In this document: one piece after another, positions 8,814 through 17,727 of the stretch
How the letters are laid out: every line of letters begins with the position of its first letter
How positions within the stretch are numbered: position 1 is the stretch's first letter
From: Saprospiraceae bacterium
Lineage (GTDB): Bacteria > Bacteroidota > Bacteroidia > Chitinophagales > Saprospiraceae
Direction of reading: 5' to 3'
NCBI GenBank assembly: GCA_016713025.1
Contig: JADJPZ010000003.1
Location: 806,001-870,000, forward strand
DNA length: 64,000 nucleotides
Position numbers and translations under genes: made by a program
The notes under the pieces: model-generated
Database searches by the model: none
What the model was told of the DNA's origin: nothing
The model's input: the letters and a program-made list of their open reading frames with translations, nothing else

Positions 8814-10595
8814 CTAAACTTTACCACCAAATGGTTTATACTCCTTGCCACCACCTGTAAACCCCGCATTTTTATAAAACTCCACAAAGGTAAGTCTGAG
8901 AGGATGAACAAATGCACCAAGCGTAGATATCATCAGATTGAGTCCATGCCCAAATATGAGAAATACAATAAATAGCACTGGCCCTATCCAGTCTATGCTC
9001 AACATTCTCAACGCAATGTCATTGACCACCAATCCCAGGATTGCTCCCGATATTCCCAGTGCAAATAATCTGATATAACTGAGCAAATCACCTACAAAAC
9101 CTGTAATGCCATAGAGTTCCCATATTCCTTTACCGATATTGGGCAAAATCCCTGAATCAGGATCATTAAAAAGTAAAATAGAACCTATCGCGCCGTATAT
9201 CACATACATCGATGCGGGTCCTGTCAACTTCAGAATAGACATATCTGCAATAGCAAAAAGCATGAATATCCAGGCCAAAGGGGTGACTGCATACTTCCAG
9301 CCGTATTGCTTGACTTTGTTGGCTATCTGTATACCAAGTCCAAAAATAATCTGTATAAAACCCAGAACCAATGCGAAATTAAATATCTGATTGCTATCCA
9401 GCATGATGTTGCGGAGGGAACCTAAAAAGGCAAATTTATCACCCAAAAGGTTCAGACCAAAAAAAGTGCCTGTGACGATGCCAAAAATCACAGTAGCTAA
9501 ACCCAACCACTGACCAAGTGAAAGTAAAGAGTGCAATGCCCTATTGGCCCTTCTTTTGTACAATGTAGCCCCTATCAGGATCAGCAAGCCATAACCTGCA
9601 TCTCCAAGACAGAGTCCAAAAAACATCATAAAGAACGGTGCAAAAAATGGAGTAAGATCCAGTTCAGAGTATGATGGGAAGCTGTATAGTTTGCCTATAA
9701 ATTCATAAAGCTCTGAAAACCTGTTGTTTTTAAGAAATATTGGTGGATTATCTGTGGGTTTGACCGGTGTATGGATTGTTAGGATTTTTTCGTCTTCACA
9801 GTACTGTTGCAGGCTTTCTTCAGCTGAATCCGGCACAAAACCACTCAGCAACATGACCTTTTCATCATTGAGCCGCATGGATTGGTCATGGACTTCATGG
9901 ATTTGCATCAGCGTATAGACTTCCTGTTCGTAATGCCTGAGACAATCAATTTCATAGTCATTCATTTCAGCCAGCTCATTGTTGATCTTCTGAAGTCTCT
10001 CAAGTATCTTGTCTTTATCAGCCATGAGTGTGACGACTGGCTGCTCCGGCCACGATTGCAGATCAGCTTTTATATCGGCAGTCTCTTCATTGTGCAAAAA
10101 GATGATAAAATAGATATGAGGACGTCTGACATTGATGATTTCAAGTCGATATTCTTTTGCCCATGATGGATCAAAGTCCTTTTCTGCACACGAAAACATG
10201 CAGGTATTGACCCCTGCAGCCCGCAGATTTTTTAGGGTTTCAGGACTGAAAAGTCCCCATGGTTCAGCATAAGTGATTGCTTTACTTACATTCTGGAGCT
10301 TCAGGTCAGATTGTTGTTTCTCGAGTTGAAGGTCGCTTATTTTGGTTAAGATATCTTCTGGCTTTTGGATGATATTGTCACTGTTGTACTGAAAATTTTC
10401 AATTTTATAGCTATGCAGATATTGGATAGATTCTCTTATTTTTTTGAGTTTATCCTTGAGTTCAACTACGGTTTGTGATACCATCACTTCATTCTGGATG
10501 ATATGCAGGACGCCCAATTTTTTTAAGCCTTCAATAAAACCGGTATGATCTTTATGAAAAACAAAAAAATGATATTTTTTCATCGGGACAATCAT
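8814..10595 (-). CDS. atpI: V-type ATPase subunit I (a-subunit)
   Basis: Stator membrane subunit forming the ion half-channels against the K ring. Residues 1-310 are the soluble coiled-coil arm, which contacts the peripheral stalk. Residues about 320-590 carry seven or eight membrane helices, with LTPFFAPFFMMFFGLCLGDAGYG near residue 325 and GDLLSYIRLFALGISGAILG near residue 505. The latter contains the Arg expected to interact with the ring carboxylate. Its start overlaps the stop of subunit D by 4 nt (ATGA), so translation is coupled. It is the last gene of the leftward ATPase operon. The length, 593 aa, is normal for bacterial V-type I subunits. Confidence 0.9.
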   Translation of the reverse strand: MIVPMKKYHFFVFHKDHTGFIEGLKKLGVLHIIQNEVMVSQTVVELKDKLKKIRESIQYLHSYKIENFQYNSDNIIQKPEDILTKISDLQLEKQQSDLKLQNVSKAITYAEPWGLFSPETLKNLRAAGVNTCMFSCAEKDFDPSWAKEYRLEIINVRRPHIYFIIFLHNEETADIKADLQSWPEQPVVTLMADKDKILERLQKINNELAEMNDYEIDCLRHYEQEVYTLMQIHEVHDQSMRLNDEKVMLLSGFVPDSAEESLQQYCEDEKILTIHTPVKPTDNPPIFLKNNRFSELYEFIGKLYSFPSYSELDLTPFFAPFFMMFFGLCLGDAGYGLLILIGATLYKRRANRALHSLLSLGQWLGLATVIFGIVTGTFFGLNLLGDKFAFLGSLRNIMLDSNQIFNFALVLGFIQIIFGLGIQIANKVKQYGWKYAVTPLAWIFMLFAIADMSILKLTGPASMYVIYGAIGSILLFNDPDSGILPNIGKGIWELYGITGFVGDLLSYIRLFALGISGAILGLVVNDIALRMLSIDWIGPVLFIVFLIFGHGLNLMISTLGAFVHPLRLTFVEFYKNAGFTGGGKEYKPFGGKV

Positions 10596-11200
10596 GATTC
10601 CGTTGTATTTTGAAGTTTGTTTTTTAATATCTTTTGAGATGATTTAGCCAGATTTTCTTCATCTTCCATGAATCGTTTGATCTTCTTTATGGCCTGATCA
10701 TACTCTGGAATTTGATTTTTTTCATATAGATTGACTTTTTGAGTCGTTTTTTTTCTTGCTTTGTCCAGCAGTAACATCTTACGAGTCAGAAATTCTTTGT
10801 CTATCACGATGGAAGATAAATTCTTCAATATTTCTATACCGTCACCATACCAGTGCGGCTTACTGAAAAGACCGAAATTTTTAATCTTAAAATGTATGTC
10901 CGCAGGTTTTGGGATTTTCACTCCGGCCAGCATGGTGGACTCGACGATTACATTTTCAACCTGTATAAGAGACATGTCAAAATCCTGCCAAAGTCCTGCC
11001 ATCTCCCGCAGTTTGCTTTTTTCTGATTCTAAGACAAGATCTATGTCATGGATTTCATTTTTTGCCTTTTTTACTTCCAGTCTGAGAGCAGATTCTTTGT
11101 TTTTGAGTACAGGCAATGCTTTCAATCTGGTATCCATTTGTTTTTGGAGATACTGAAGCGATGTTTTATTATATTGAAAAATAATTGCCATTTGACACAA
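10592..11200 (-). CDS. atpD: V-type ATPase subunit D (central rotor stalk)
   Basis: Forms the rotating coiled-coil shaft inside the A3B3 head. The protein is 202 aa and almost entirely helical: an N-terminal helix (FQYNKTSLQYLQKQMDTRLKAL), LKNKESALRLEVKKAK near residue 35, and a long C-terminal helix from about residue 130 (FLTRKMLLLDKARKKTTQKVNLYEK). This matches NtpD/AtpD. It lies 44 nt after subunit B and overlaps subunit I by 4 nt. No separate F subunit is visible between B and D, which agrees with the shortened operons of Bacteroidota. Confidence 0.85.
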   Translation of the reverse strand: MCQMAIIFQYNKTSLQYLQKQMDTRLKALPVLKNKESALRLEVKKAKNEIHDIDLVLESEKSKLREMAGLWQDFDMSLIQVENVIVESTMLAGVKIPKPADIHFKIKNFGLFSKPHWYGDGIEILKNLSSIVIDKEFLTRKMLLLDKARKKTTQKVNLYEKNQIPEYDQAIKKIKRFMEDEENLAKSSQKILKNKLQNTTES

Positions 11201-11244
11201 AATTTATTTTTAAACCAGAGCCTGCGATTCCATTATGATCATCA

Positions 11245-12567
11245 TTATTTGGTTGGCCAGTAAAGATCTGTAAAATCCTTTTTGATGGCTACTTCTTCTT
11301 TGGAAAAATATACACTGAACAGTTCCCATGCTGTCGTCAGCATTTGTTCCGGATCGATATTCACATCTATAGCAAGCAACTTGTCGGCATACTCCCGTGC
11401 GAAGTCAAGGCATCTTTTGTCGTACGACGTTAGGTCAAACCCGTTTTCCTGTTTGGTCCGGGCATTGACCGCATCTGCATACAATCGGACAGCCGCATTC
11501 ATGACCTGAGGGTGATCGGTTCTGGTTTTTTTACCGATGACGAGATTTTTAAGCCTGGAAAGACTTCTGAACGGATCTACTATCACTTTGCCTATATCTG
11601 TATTTCGTCTCAAAAACAATTGTCCCTCAGTGATATAACCCGTATTGTCAGGTATAGCATGGGTGATGTCTCCGCCTGAAAGTGTGGTCACTGCGATGAT
11701 GGTGATGGAGCCTCCTGACTCAAACTGTACCGCTTTTTCGTACAATCTAGCCAGGTCGGAATACAATGAACCAGGCATAGAATCTTTGGAAGGAATCTGG
11801 TCCATCCTGTTGGATACTATACTCAAGGCGTCAGCATACAATGTCATATCGGTCAGCAAAACGAGTACTTTTTCATGTTTTTCCACTGCAAAATACTCTG
11901 CAGCGGTCAGTACCATATCCGGTATGAGCAATCGCTCTACAGGCGGGTCCTCAGTAGTATTGACAAAACTGATGATACGATGCAGTGCTCCTGCATTTTC
12001 AAATACATTTTTAAAATACAAAAAATCATCATTGAGCAATCCCATGCCCCCAAGTATGATTTTATCCGCTTTGGCTCTCAATGCCACCATGGCCATCACC
12101 TGATTGTAAGGCTGATCAGGATCGGCAAAAAACGGAATTTTCTGCCCTGTGACCAAGGTGTTGTTGAGGTCTATACCCGCAATCCCGGTAGCTATCAGTT
12201 CTGATGGTTGCTTTCTTTTTACGGGATTCACTGATGGGCCACCGATTTCTCTTTCTTCTCCATCTACTTCAGGACCACCGTCTATGGGTTTGCCGTATGC
12301 ATTAAAAAATCTGCCTGCAAGATCTTCGCTGACTTTGAGTGTAGGTGGCTTTCCTGTAAATATCACTTCTGCATCTGTAGGGATACCTTCTGTACCTTCA
12401 AATACCTGCAGGGTGACTTCACTATCCAAAATCTTAACTACCTGTGCTGCTCTGCCATCCACAGTTGCCAACTCTTCGTAACCTACATTTTCTGCCCTCA
12501 CTACGCAGGTAGCCTTGGTTATTTTTTCAAGTCTTGTATATATTTTCTTAAAAATTTGTGTGCTCAT
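11245..12567 (-). CDS. atpB: V-type ATPase subunit B (non-catalytic)
   Basis: Regulatory nucleotide-binding-fold subunit that alternates with A in the hexameric head. The beta-barrel domain occupies residues 1-80. The central domain has GIAGIDLNNTLVTGQKIPFF near residue 128, where catalytic subunits would have a P-loop; the GxxGxGKT signature is absent, as expected for B. VLVLLTDMTLYADALSIVSNR near residue 235 and SGGDITHAIPDNTGYITEGQ near residue 295 are conserved B blocks. The length, 440 aa, is typical. It begins 12 nt after the stop of subunit A. Confidence 0.92.
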   Translation of the reverse strand: MSTQIFKKIYTRLEKITKATCVVRAENVGYEELATVDGRAAQVVKILDSEVTLQVFEGTEGIPTDAEVIFTGKPPTLKVSEDLAGRFFNAYGKPIDGGPEVDGEEREIGGPSVNPVKRKQPSELIATGIAGIDLNNTLVTGQKIPFFADPDQPYNQVMAMVALRAKADKIILGGMGLLNDDFLYFKNVFENAGALHRIISFVNTTEDPPVERLLIPDMVLTAAEYFAVEKHEKVLVLLTDMTLYADALSIVSNRMDQIPSKDSMPGSLYSDLARLYEKAVQFESGGSITIIAVTTLSGGDITHAIPDNTGYITEGQLFLRRNTDIGKVIVDPFRSLSRLKNLVIGKKTRTDHPQVMNAAVRLYADAVNARTKQENGFDLTSYDKRCLDFAREYADKLLAIDVNIDPEQMLTTAWELFSVYFSKEEVAIKKDFTDLYWPTK

Positions 12568-12579
12568 ATTCAGAATCTT

Positions 12580-14358
12580 TTAAGATACTTTATTACAATC
12601 ATCTACCAATGCCGCTATTTCTTTTTCAAAAGCTCCAAATGCTTCATTCTCAAATTCACAATAATTCATCTGTTTATATTTATCTATGATTTTTTTGAAA
12701 AAAGGCTGCACCTTGTCAAAGGAATCAAACAAAAATGGTGTCTCTGTAAGGTCAAGGACAGACTGAGTCATATATTGCTGCCTTTTCATAGGAGTACGTC
12801 CATCCACATGATCGAAAGCATCTTGCTGGAGCAGGACTGCATCTATCACTTCACTCTGCCAAAAAGTAGTATGAAAGTCAACGGAAACGCCATCATCTCC
12901 CAAAATATTGATTTGTTCTTTAGCTTCTCTGCCTCTGATCAGTTTATTTTTCAGTTTATTGACCATGTCGGACCATTGGGCAGATACTGTATCGGAAAGT
13001 GTCTTTTGAAATTCGGGATATTCTAAATATTTTGAATAACTATCTATGGGATCTATGGCAGGATAGCGTTTTGAGTCTGCTCTCTGTTGCGAAAGCGCAT
13101 AAAAACATCTGGCTGCCTTCTTGGTGGACTCTGTGACAGGTTCTTTGAGATTACCACCTGCCGGAGATACAGTACCCATAAATGTGATAGAACCTATTTT
13201 CCCATTTTTCAGATATACATAGCCTGCCCGGCTGTAGAAATTGGAGATGGACGACGGCAAATCCATAGGGAAAGCATCGGGACCCGGTAGTTCCTCCAAT
13301 CTGTTGGACATCTCTCTGAGTGCTTGCGCCCACCGCGATGTAGAATCCGCAAGTAACAGAATCTTAAGTCCCATAGACCTGTAATACTCTGCGAGTGTCA
13401 TAGCACTAAACATCGACGCTTCACGTGCTGCTACCGGCATATTGGAAGTATTGGCTATGATGATGGTCCGCTCCATCAGCTTTCTGCCTGTCCATGGATC
13501 ATCGAGTTCAGGAAACTCGGTAAATAAGTCCACAACCTCATTGGCACGTTCGCCGCATGCTGCTATGATGACGATATCTGCTTCTGCCTGTCGTGAGATG
13601 CTCTGCTGCAATACGGTCTTACCGCTGCCAAAAGGGCCAGGGATAAATCCTGTACCACCTTGCAGCATCGGATTGAGAATATCTATCGTCCTTACGCCGG
13701 TTTCCATCATTGTAAATGGTCTCGGCTTTTCTTTATACAAGGTTAGTGCTTTTTTTACGGGCCATTTTTGTACCATGGTGACAGAAAAATCTCTTCCGTC
13801 TTCATCAGTGATGACAGCGATGCTGTCCATTATGGTATAGTCTCCTGCGGGTGATATTTTTTTTATGATATAGTCACCTTCCAGCATGAATGGTACCATA
13901 ATCTTATGCAGGATGCTGTTTTCCCGGACCTCTCCGATCCAGTCGCCGGCACTTACATTGTCACCCTCATGCAGGATGGGATTGTATGACCAGAGCCTTG
14001 ACTCATCCAGGGTAGGCGTATAGTCTCCCCTTTTGATGAATATTCCTTCCATGGTATTGAGGTTATTCATCAGACCGTCATAATTGCCTGAGAGTAATCC
14101 GGGACCGAGTGTTGCCTCCAGCATATGGCCGGTAAATTCAGCGTCAGCGCCTATACTGAGTCCCCTGGTACTTTCAAATACCTGAGTAAAAGCTCGCTTA
14201 CCTTCTGCTTTGATAACCTCAGCCATCAGGAGCGTACCGCCGGCATTAATATAACATATCTCATTCTGTGCGAATGGACCATCAGCTTCTATTATGACCA
14301 GATTGGAAATGATGCCTTTTACCTTGCCTCTTGTTTTGTCAGACTTTTTATATGTCAT
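12580..14358 (-). CDS. atpA: V-type ATPase catalytic subunit A
   Basis: Catalytic subunit that hydrolyses or makes ATP at the A-B interfaces. The P-loop GPFGSGKTVLQQ is near residue 240, in the consensus A-subunit context (GGTGFIPGPFGSGKT). The bulge insertion typical of A subunits lies at residues about 110-190 (LWSYNPILHEGDNVSAGDW). LLADSTSRWAQALREMSNRL near residue 335 is the conserved arginine-containing block. The length, 592 aa, is normal for the family. The start overlaps the stop of the DUF2764 gene by 4 nt, so coupling is likely. The direction of the pump (ATP synthesis or ion extrusion) cannot be told from this subunit. Confidence 0.95.
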   Translation of the reverse strand: MTYKKSDKTRGKVKGIISNLVIIEADGPFAQNEICYINAGGTLLMAEVIKAEGKRAFTQVFESTRGLSIGADAEFTGHMLEATLGPGLLSGNYDGLMNNLNTMEGIFIKRGDYTPTLDESRLWSYNPILHEGDNVSAGDWIGEVRENSILHKIMVPFMLEGDYIIKKISPAGDYTIMDSIAVITDEDGRDFSVTMVQKWPVKKALTLYKEKPRPFTMMETGVRTIDILNPMLQGGTGFIPGPFGSGKTVLQQSISRQAEADIVIIAACGERANEVVDLFTEFPELDDPWTGRKLMERTIIIANTSNMPVAAREASMFSAMTLAEYYRSMGLKILLLADSTSRWAQALREMSNRLEELPGPDAFPMDLPSSISNFYSRAGYVYLKNGKIGSITFMGTVSPAGGNLKEPVTESTKKAARCFYALSQQRADSKRYPAIDPIDSYSKYLEYPEFQKTLSDTVSAQWSDMVNKLKNKLIRGREAKEQINILGDDGVSVDFHTTFWQSEVIDAVLLQQDAFDHVDGRTPMKRQQYMTQSVLDLTETPFLFDSFDKVQPFFKKIIDKYKQMNYCEFENEAFGAFEKEIAALVDDCNKVS

Positions 14359-15197
14359 ACTTCAAACTCTTTTGAAAATTTAATACTTTGTCCCATTTCA
14401 GTAATTTTTGAGGAGAACAATTGACTTCCTTTTTCATTGTTGTATTTCACCCATCTGTCAGTAATTGAAAATTTGATCACAAAACCTGCGATTTTATCAA
14501 AATCAAAATAAGAATATTCTGTCAACTCCTCAATTTTGTTCCACCTGATGAAATCAATCTGCTTTTCCAATTCGTAGTAATCCCTTTGTTCATGCAGTTT
14601 TATAAGCATATCTATATAAGGAAAATCATACCCCAGATTAAAATCGTAAGTCTTACCTGAACGAAGTTTGTCTGTCACTTCATTGTTGCCTACCAGCTGA
14701 TGTTCAAGCGGATACCCATGGTAGCGTGCACTCAATGCTGCCAGAATATTTCGCAAATCTATCACAAACTGATACCACTCTCGCAAAAAACCGTTGGTAT
14801 GAGCGAAGATATACTCAAAAAATCCTTCTGACAACCGATGTTCCCAGATATAGTCTTCCAGAAATAAATCCCCTTTCAGGTACCTGTCATAAAACTCATA
14901 CAAATACACCGGAAAACCATTTTGCAAATCTTCAATCCCGTTTTTCAGCTCTTCAGGGCTATAGTTGGCTAAAGAATGCCAGGGCTTATTATTTCTGAAA
15001 CAGAGATTCAGCAGATTCAGATTGTCAAAAGGCAGAAAAATGTATTCAAGTTGTTTTATATCATCAGGATGGAGTTCTTCTTTGATTTGCATCAGCATTT
15101 CATCAAAACCTATGAGGCCTGAGGTTTGCCCAAGGTAGATGTCAGGAAGACCCGTGACAAGATAATAATATTTCCTTTGATTAGCCAGCATCTCCAA
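14355..15197 (-). CDS. DUF2764 protein of the V-type ATPase operon
   Basis: A 280-aa soluble helical protein beginning ANQRKYYYLVTGLPDIYLG, the typical DUF2764 opening. Genes of this family sit between E and A in V-type ATPase operons of Bacteroidota and relatives. They may take the place of the C subunit that links stalk and rotor; that is inference from position. The start overlaps the 3' end of subunit E by 17 nt (an alternative Met six codons in would still overlap), and the stop overlaps the start of A by 4 nt, so the three are tightly coupled. No catalytic motif is visible. Confidence 0.8.
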   Translation of the reverse strand: MEMLANQRKYYYLVTGLPDIYLGQTSGLIGFDEMLMQIKEELHPDDIKQLEYIFLPFDNLNLLNLCFRNNKPWHSLANYSPEELKNGIEDLQNGFPVYLYEFYDRYLKGDLFLEDYIWEHRLSEGFFEYIFAHTNGFLREWYQFVIDLRNILAALSARYHGYPLEHQLVGNNEVTDKLRSGKTYDFNLGYDFPYIDMLIKLHEQRDYYELEKQIDFIRWNKIEELTEYSYFDFDKIAGFVIKFSITDRWVKYNNEKGSQLFSSKITEMGQSIKFSKEFEV

Positions 15198-15798
15198 ATA
15201 ATATACCGATGGTTTTGGGCCTTAAAAACTGGGAAAAAAAACTTGAAAAATCTTTTTCAGTAAATGAAATCAGATAATTACTCCCTTCAGGTGATATACG
15301 AAATCCACTATTCAGCTTATGTGAAAGTTCAATAATGATTTTATTACCAAATAGTTCGTGTATTTTTTTGGTGATGACATCAGTGGCATCCTTGTCCAGA
15401 GAATCAGGCAGGATCAGTTTGATACTTTCTCTATCTCCAGATGCGCCCCGCTGATCCATCATCAATTTTACCGTATCCAATATGAATTGTTGATCATTGA
15501 CCAACTCTTTGAGAGGTCGGTCAGTGATACTCAAAGTGATCAGTTCGCCGATCTTTTGTTTAATGATATTGATGGCCTGATTACTTGCGTGTTTGATTTC
15601 TTCTCTGATATTGGATGAAACTTCTTCGGCATCCGAGGTCGCTTTGGAGATGATCATTTCGGCTTGCTTCTGAGCATCTGCCAGTAAGCCATCTGCTTTG
15701 TGTCTGGCCTCATGCATGATCTTTTCAGCTTCGTCTCTAGCTTTGACGACACCTTCATGATAGATTTTGTCTGTAAGATCTTTTATTTTGTCTTCCAT
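15181..15798 (-). CDS. atpE: V-type ATPase subunit E (peripheral stalk)
   Basis: Peripheral stalk subunit. The N-terminal half is one long charged helix (KIYHEGVVKARDEAEKIMHEA, then HKADGLLADAQKQAEMIISKA), the usual E-subunit coiled coil. The C-terminal half (from about residue 100) is the globular head that binds B. The protein is 205 aa. It is the first gene of the leftward operon E-DUF2764-A-B-D-I. Its upstream region is shared with the divergent K gene and contains a MITE-like element at 15949-16049. Confidence 0.8.
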   Translation of the reverse strand: MEDKIKDLTDKIYHEGVVKARDEAEKIMHEARHKADGLLADAQKQAEMIISKATSDAEEVSSNIREEIKHASNQAINIIKQKIGELITLSITDRPLKELVNDQQFILDTVKLMMDQRGASGDRESIKLILPDSLDKDATDVITKKIHELFGNKIIIELSHKLNSGFRISPEGSNYLISFTEKDFSSFFSQFLRPKTIGILFGDAG

Positions 15799-15948
15799 AA
15801 AAAATTTATGTTACAATTAAAATCAAAGTACAATATTAAGGTTCGTTTTGAAAACTTCAGATGATAAAAAACATCTCTTAATGTAATATAAGTCATACTT
15901 TAAAAATGATAGTAAATAAAAATAATGTTGATTTTTGTATTTTATTTC

Positions 15949-16049
15949 AATGTCGTTTAGATAAGGAATTTTTCTTTGTTTTTACCTTATCTAAATCTTT
16001 CCCTTGCAAGGGAAAGACTTCATAAAGATGCCTCAACTAAACGACATTG
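15949..16049. mobile_element. MITE-like palindromic element, copy 1, with 10-bp flanking direct repeat
   Basis: Ends are inverted: AATGTCGTTTAG at the left and CTAAACGACATTG at the right. The centre is a near-palindrome TCTTTCCCTTGCAAGGGAAAG. The direct repeat ATTTTATTTC flanks it exactly (15939-15948 and 16050-16059), as a target duplication would. The reverse complement of the element at 21878-21979 is nearly identical. It is too short to encode a transposase. It lies between the divergent ATPase genes E and K. Confidence 0.8.
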
Positions 16050-16103
16050 ATTTTATTTCGAATTTTATTTATAACTGTATTTAAAAATAAAAATGATCAA
16101 ATC

Positions 16104-16559
16104 ATGGGAGCAGCAATAATTCTGGCATATATGGGCCTGGCACTGATGATAGCCCTATCGGGTATAGGGAGTGCTGTGGGTGTATCGATAGCAGGCAGTG
16201 CATCTATAGGTGCCCTCAAAAAAAACAGCAACGCTTTTGGTAGTTACATGCTATTGAGTGCTCTGGCAGGTACTCATGGTCTGTACGGCTTTGGAGGTTT
16301 TTTTATCATCAATACCAGTGGTATACTCAATGATAATATCACTATGCTTCAGGGTATTTCTATACTCGCATGCGGTATAGCACTTGGCGTAGTATGTCTT
16401 GTATCTGCCATCAAGCAAGGCCAAATATGTGCTCACGGTATTTCGGGTATAGGTTCAGGATTTGACTTATTTGGCAAAACCATGGTACTGGCAGTATTTC
16501 CGGAACTATATGCCATTATCAGTTTTGCAGCGACTTTCCTGATTGTCTCAGGGTTGTAG
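16104..16559 (+). CDS. atpK: V-type ATPase proteolipid subunit K (c-ring)
   Basis: Membrane rotor subunit of about 151 aa with four helices arranged as two hairpins. GIGSAVGVSIAGSASIGAL (residues 20-38) is helix 1, and LSALAGTHGLYGF (residues 51-63) matches the helix 2 motif LLPGTQGLYGF of sodium-type NtpK. Gln105 (AIKQGQ) and Glu134 (FPELYAI) match the ion-binding Gln and Glu; the first-hairpin Gln is His58 here. The ATG at 16104 is chosen because the earlier in-frame ATG at 16047 falls inside the MITE-like element. The gene is divergent from the rest of the operon, whereas K usually follows I in Bacteroidota. Confidence 0.9.
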   Translation: MGAAIILAYMGLALMIALSGIGSAVGVSIAGSASIGALKKNSNAFGSYMLLSALAGTHGLYGFGGFFIINTSGILNDNITMLQGISILACGIALGVVCLVSAIKQGQICAHGISGIGSGFDLFGKTMVLAVFPELYAIISFAATFLIVSGL

Positions 16560-16996
16560 TTCTCAGGTTTTTGACATGGGTGGAATAGGGAGGCGCAGAT
16601 AATGAACTGTTTTCTTTTACACTGTGCTGTAAACTCTAAGAATTCAGGTACTATTACATCAAATTAGACTGCAAAAATTGTGAAATTTTCATTCAAACAT
16701 TACCAATGATGAAGCGTGCATTTAGTTTTTATTGCCTTAATATACAATATTATGAAAATGACTTCTAAATAATCGGTTCATTTTGTTCAGCTACTCGACT
16801 ATTAAAAAAGTTGTCAGGGAAGCTAAATGTGTTAATCATTTTATCGTCAAAACCCAAATCTCTTGATTTACACCTAAGTTAAACCATCTTGATTGTGGTG
16901 CTTCTTGGTACATAATGTTTGCGATTTTTGATGTGTCGGTCTTCAGGTTTCATACAGTTTTAGTTTATAAATCTTCATCAAAATAGAGTTTTTGGA
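16560..16996. other. Non-coding spacer, nothing recognised
   Basis: AT-rich sequence between subunit K and the promoter of the YdeI-family gene. No open frame of believable length, RNA gene or strong hairpin was seen. Confidence 0.5.
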
Positions 16997-17028
16997 TTGG
17001 CTGGTAAAGAAATAAAATGATATCTTTG
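16997..17028 (+). promoter_or_regulatory. Promoter for the YdeI-family gene
   Basis: TTG at 16997-16999, 21 nt, then TATCTTTG at 17021-17028. This is a full Bacteroidota-type promoter ending 19 nt before the ATG. Confidence 0.65.
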
Positions 17029-17047
17029 AACTATATTAATTATTAAA

Positions 17048-17542
17048 ATGTCCAAATCATATCCGATCATCCAAGGCCAATTTGTCATTCAAAAGATGGA
17101 CATGAAAGGTGGCTGGTCCTATGTACTACTCCCACCTGTACATTCCAAAACCGGGCTACCATTTGGATGGTTTGTGGTAAAAGGTTTTATTGACAGCTTT
17201 GAGATCAACCAATATAAACTATGGCCTACTGCAGATCATAAACTGTTCTTACCGATAAAAGCAGAAATTCGCAAAAAGATCAAAAAACAAGTTGGAGATA
17301 CGGTACAAATCACCCTCTATGAAGATCACAGCGAAGTCGTCATTCCCAATGATTTTTGGTTGTGTCTCCTTGAAAGCCCGGAAGCACATTTCTATTTTGA
17401 AAAGATGTCAGCTACTAGTCAAAAGCAATACGTTGACTATGTTTATGGTGCAAAAAGCCTGGAAGCTCAAGCAAGACGAATGACTAAATCTATTGAAAAA
17501 TTAGAGAAAGGACTGAAATATCATGAAAAGAATGAAGAATAA
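17048..17542 (+). CDS. YdeI/OmpD-associated family protein (DUF1905)
   Basis: Small cytoplasmic protein, 164 aa. Residues 8-95 fit DUF1905: a beta-rich domain with GWSYVLLP, GWFVVKGFIDSFEI and LPIKAEIRKKI blocks. Residues 105-160 fit the YdeI (OmdA) C-terminal helical region: FEKMSATSQKQYVDYVYGAK then SLEAQARRMTKSIEKLEKGL. The function of the family is not established; a bacteriocin-protection label is sometimes applied. It stands alone with its own promoter and is convergent with katG. Confidence 0.75.
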   Translation: MSKSYPIIQGQFVIQKMDMKGGWSYVLLPPVHSKTGLPFGWFVVKGFIDSFEINQYKLWPTADHKLFLPIKAEIRKKIKKQVGDTVQITLYEDHSEVVIPNDFWLCLLESPEAHFYFEKMSATSQKQYVDYVYGAKSLEAQARRMTKSIEKLEKGLKYHEKNEE

Positions 17543-17670
17543 AAATCGACTTTATACCAAAAAAAATTTTATTGGATAAAAATTGCAATAACCTAGTGTT
17601 ATGTTAAGGTTAAATCTTTTCCATTTGCTCTTCGTTGATCACCAAGTTGTTACCCTTGCTGAGAACACTA

Positions 17671-17705
17671 AAAGAGCAGCACATTTGAAAAATGAGCTGC
17701 TCTTT
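17671..17705 (-). terminator. Hairpin terminator downstream of katG
   Basis: Perfect 10-bp arms AAAGAGCAGC (17671-17680) and GCTGCTCTTT (17696-17705) lie 23 nt past the katG stop. The T-tract is short, so efficiency is uncertain; it may act on both convergent genes. Confidence 0.55.
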
Positions 17706-17727
17706 GTATAAAAATGATCATTAAAAT

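Noticed and set aside
12556..13026. 156-codon plus-strand frame over the 3' end of ATPase subunit A
   Set aside because: Antisense shadow across the A-B junction, without motif or promoter.
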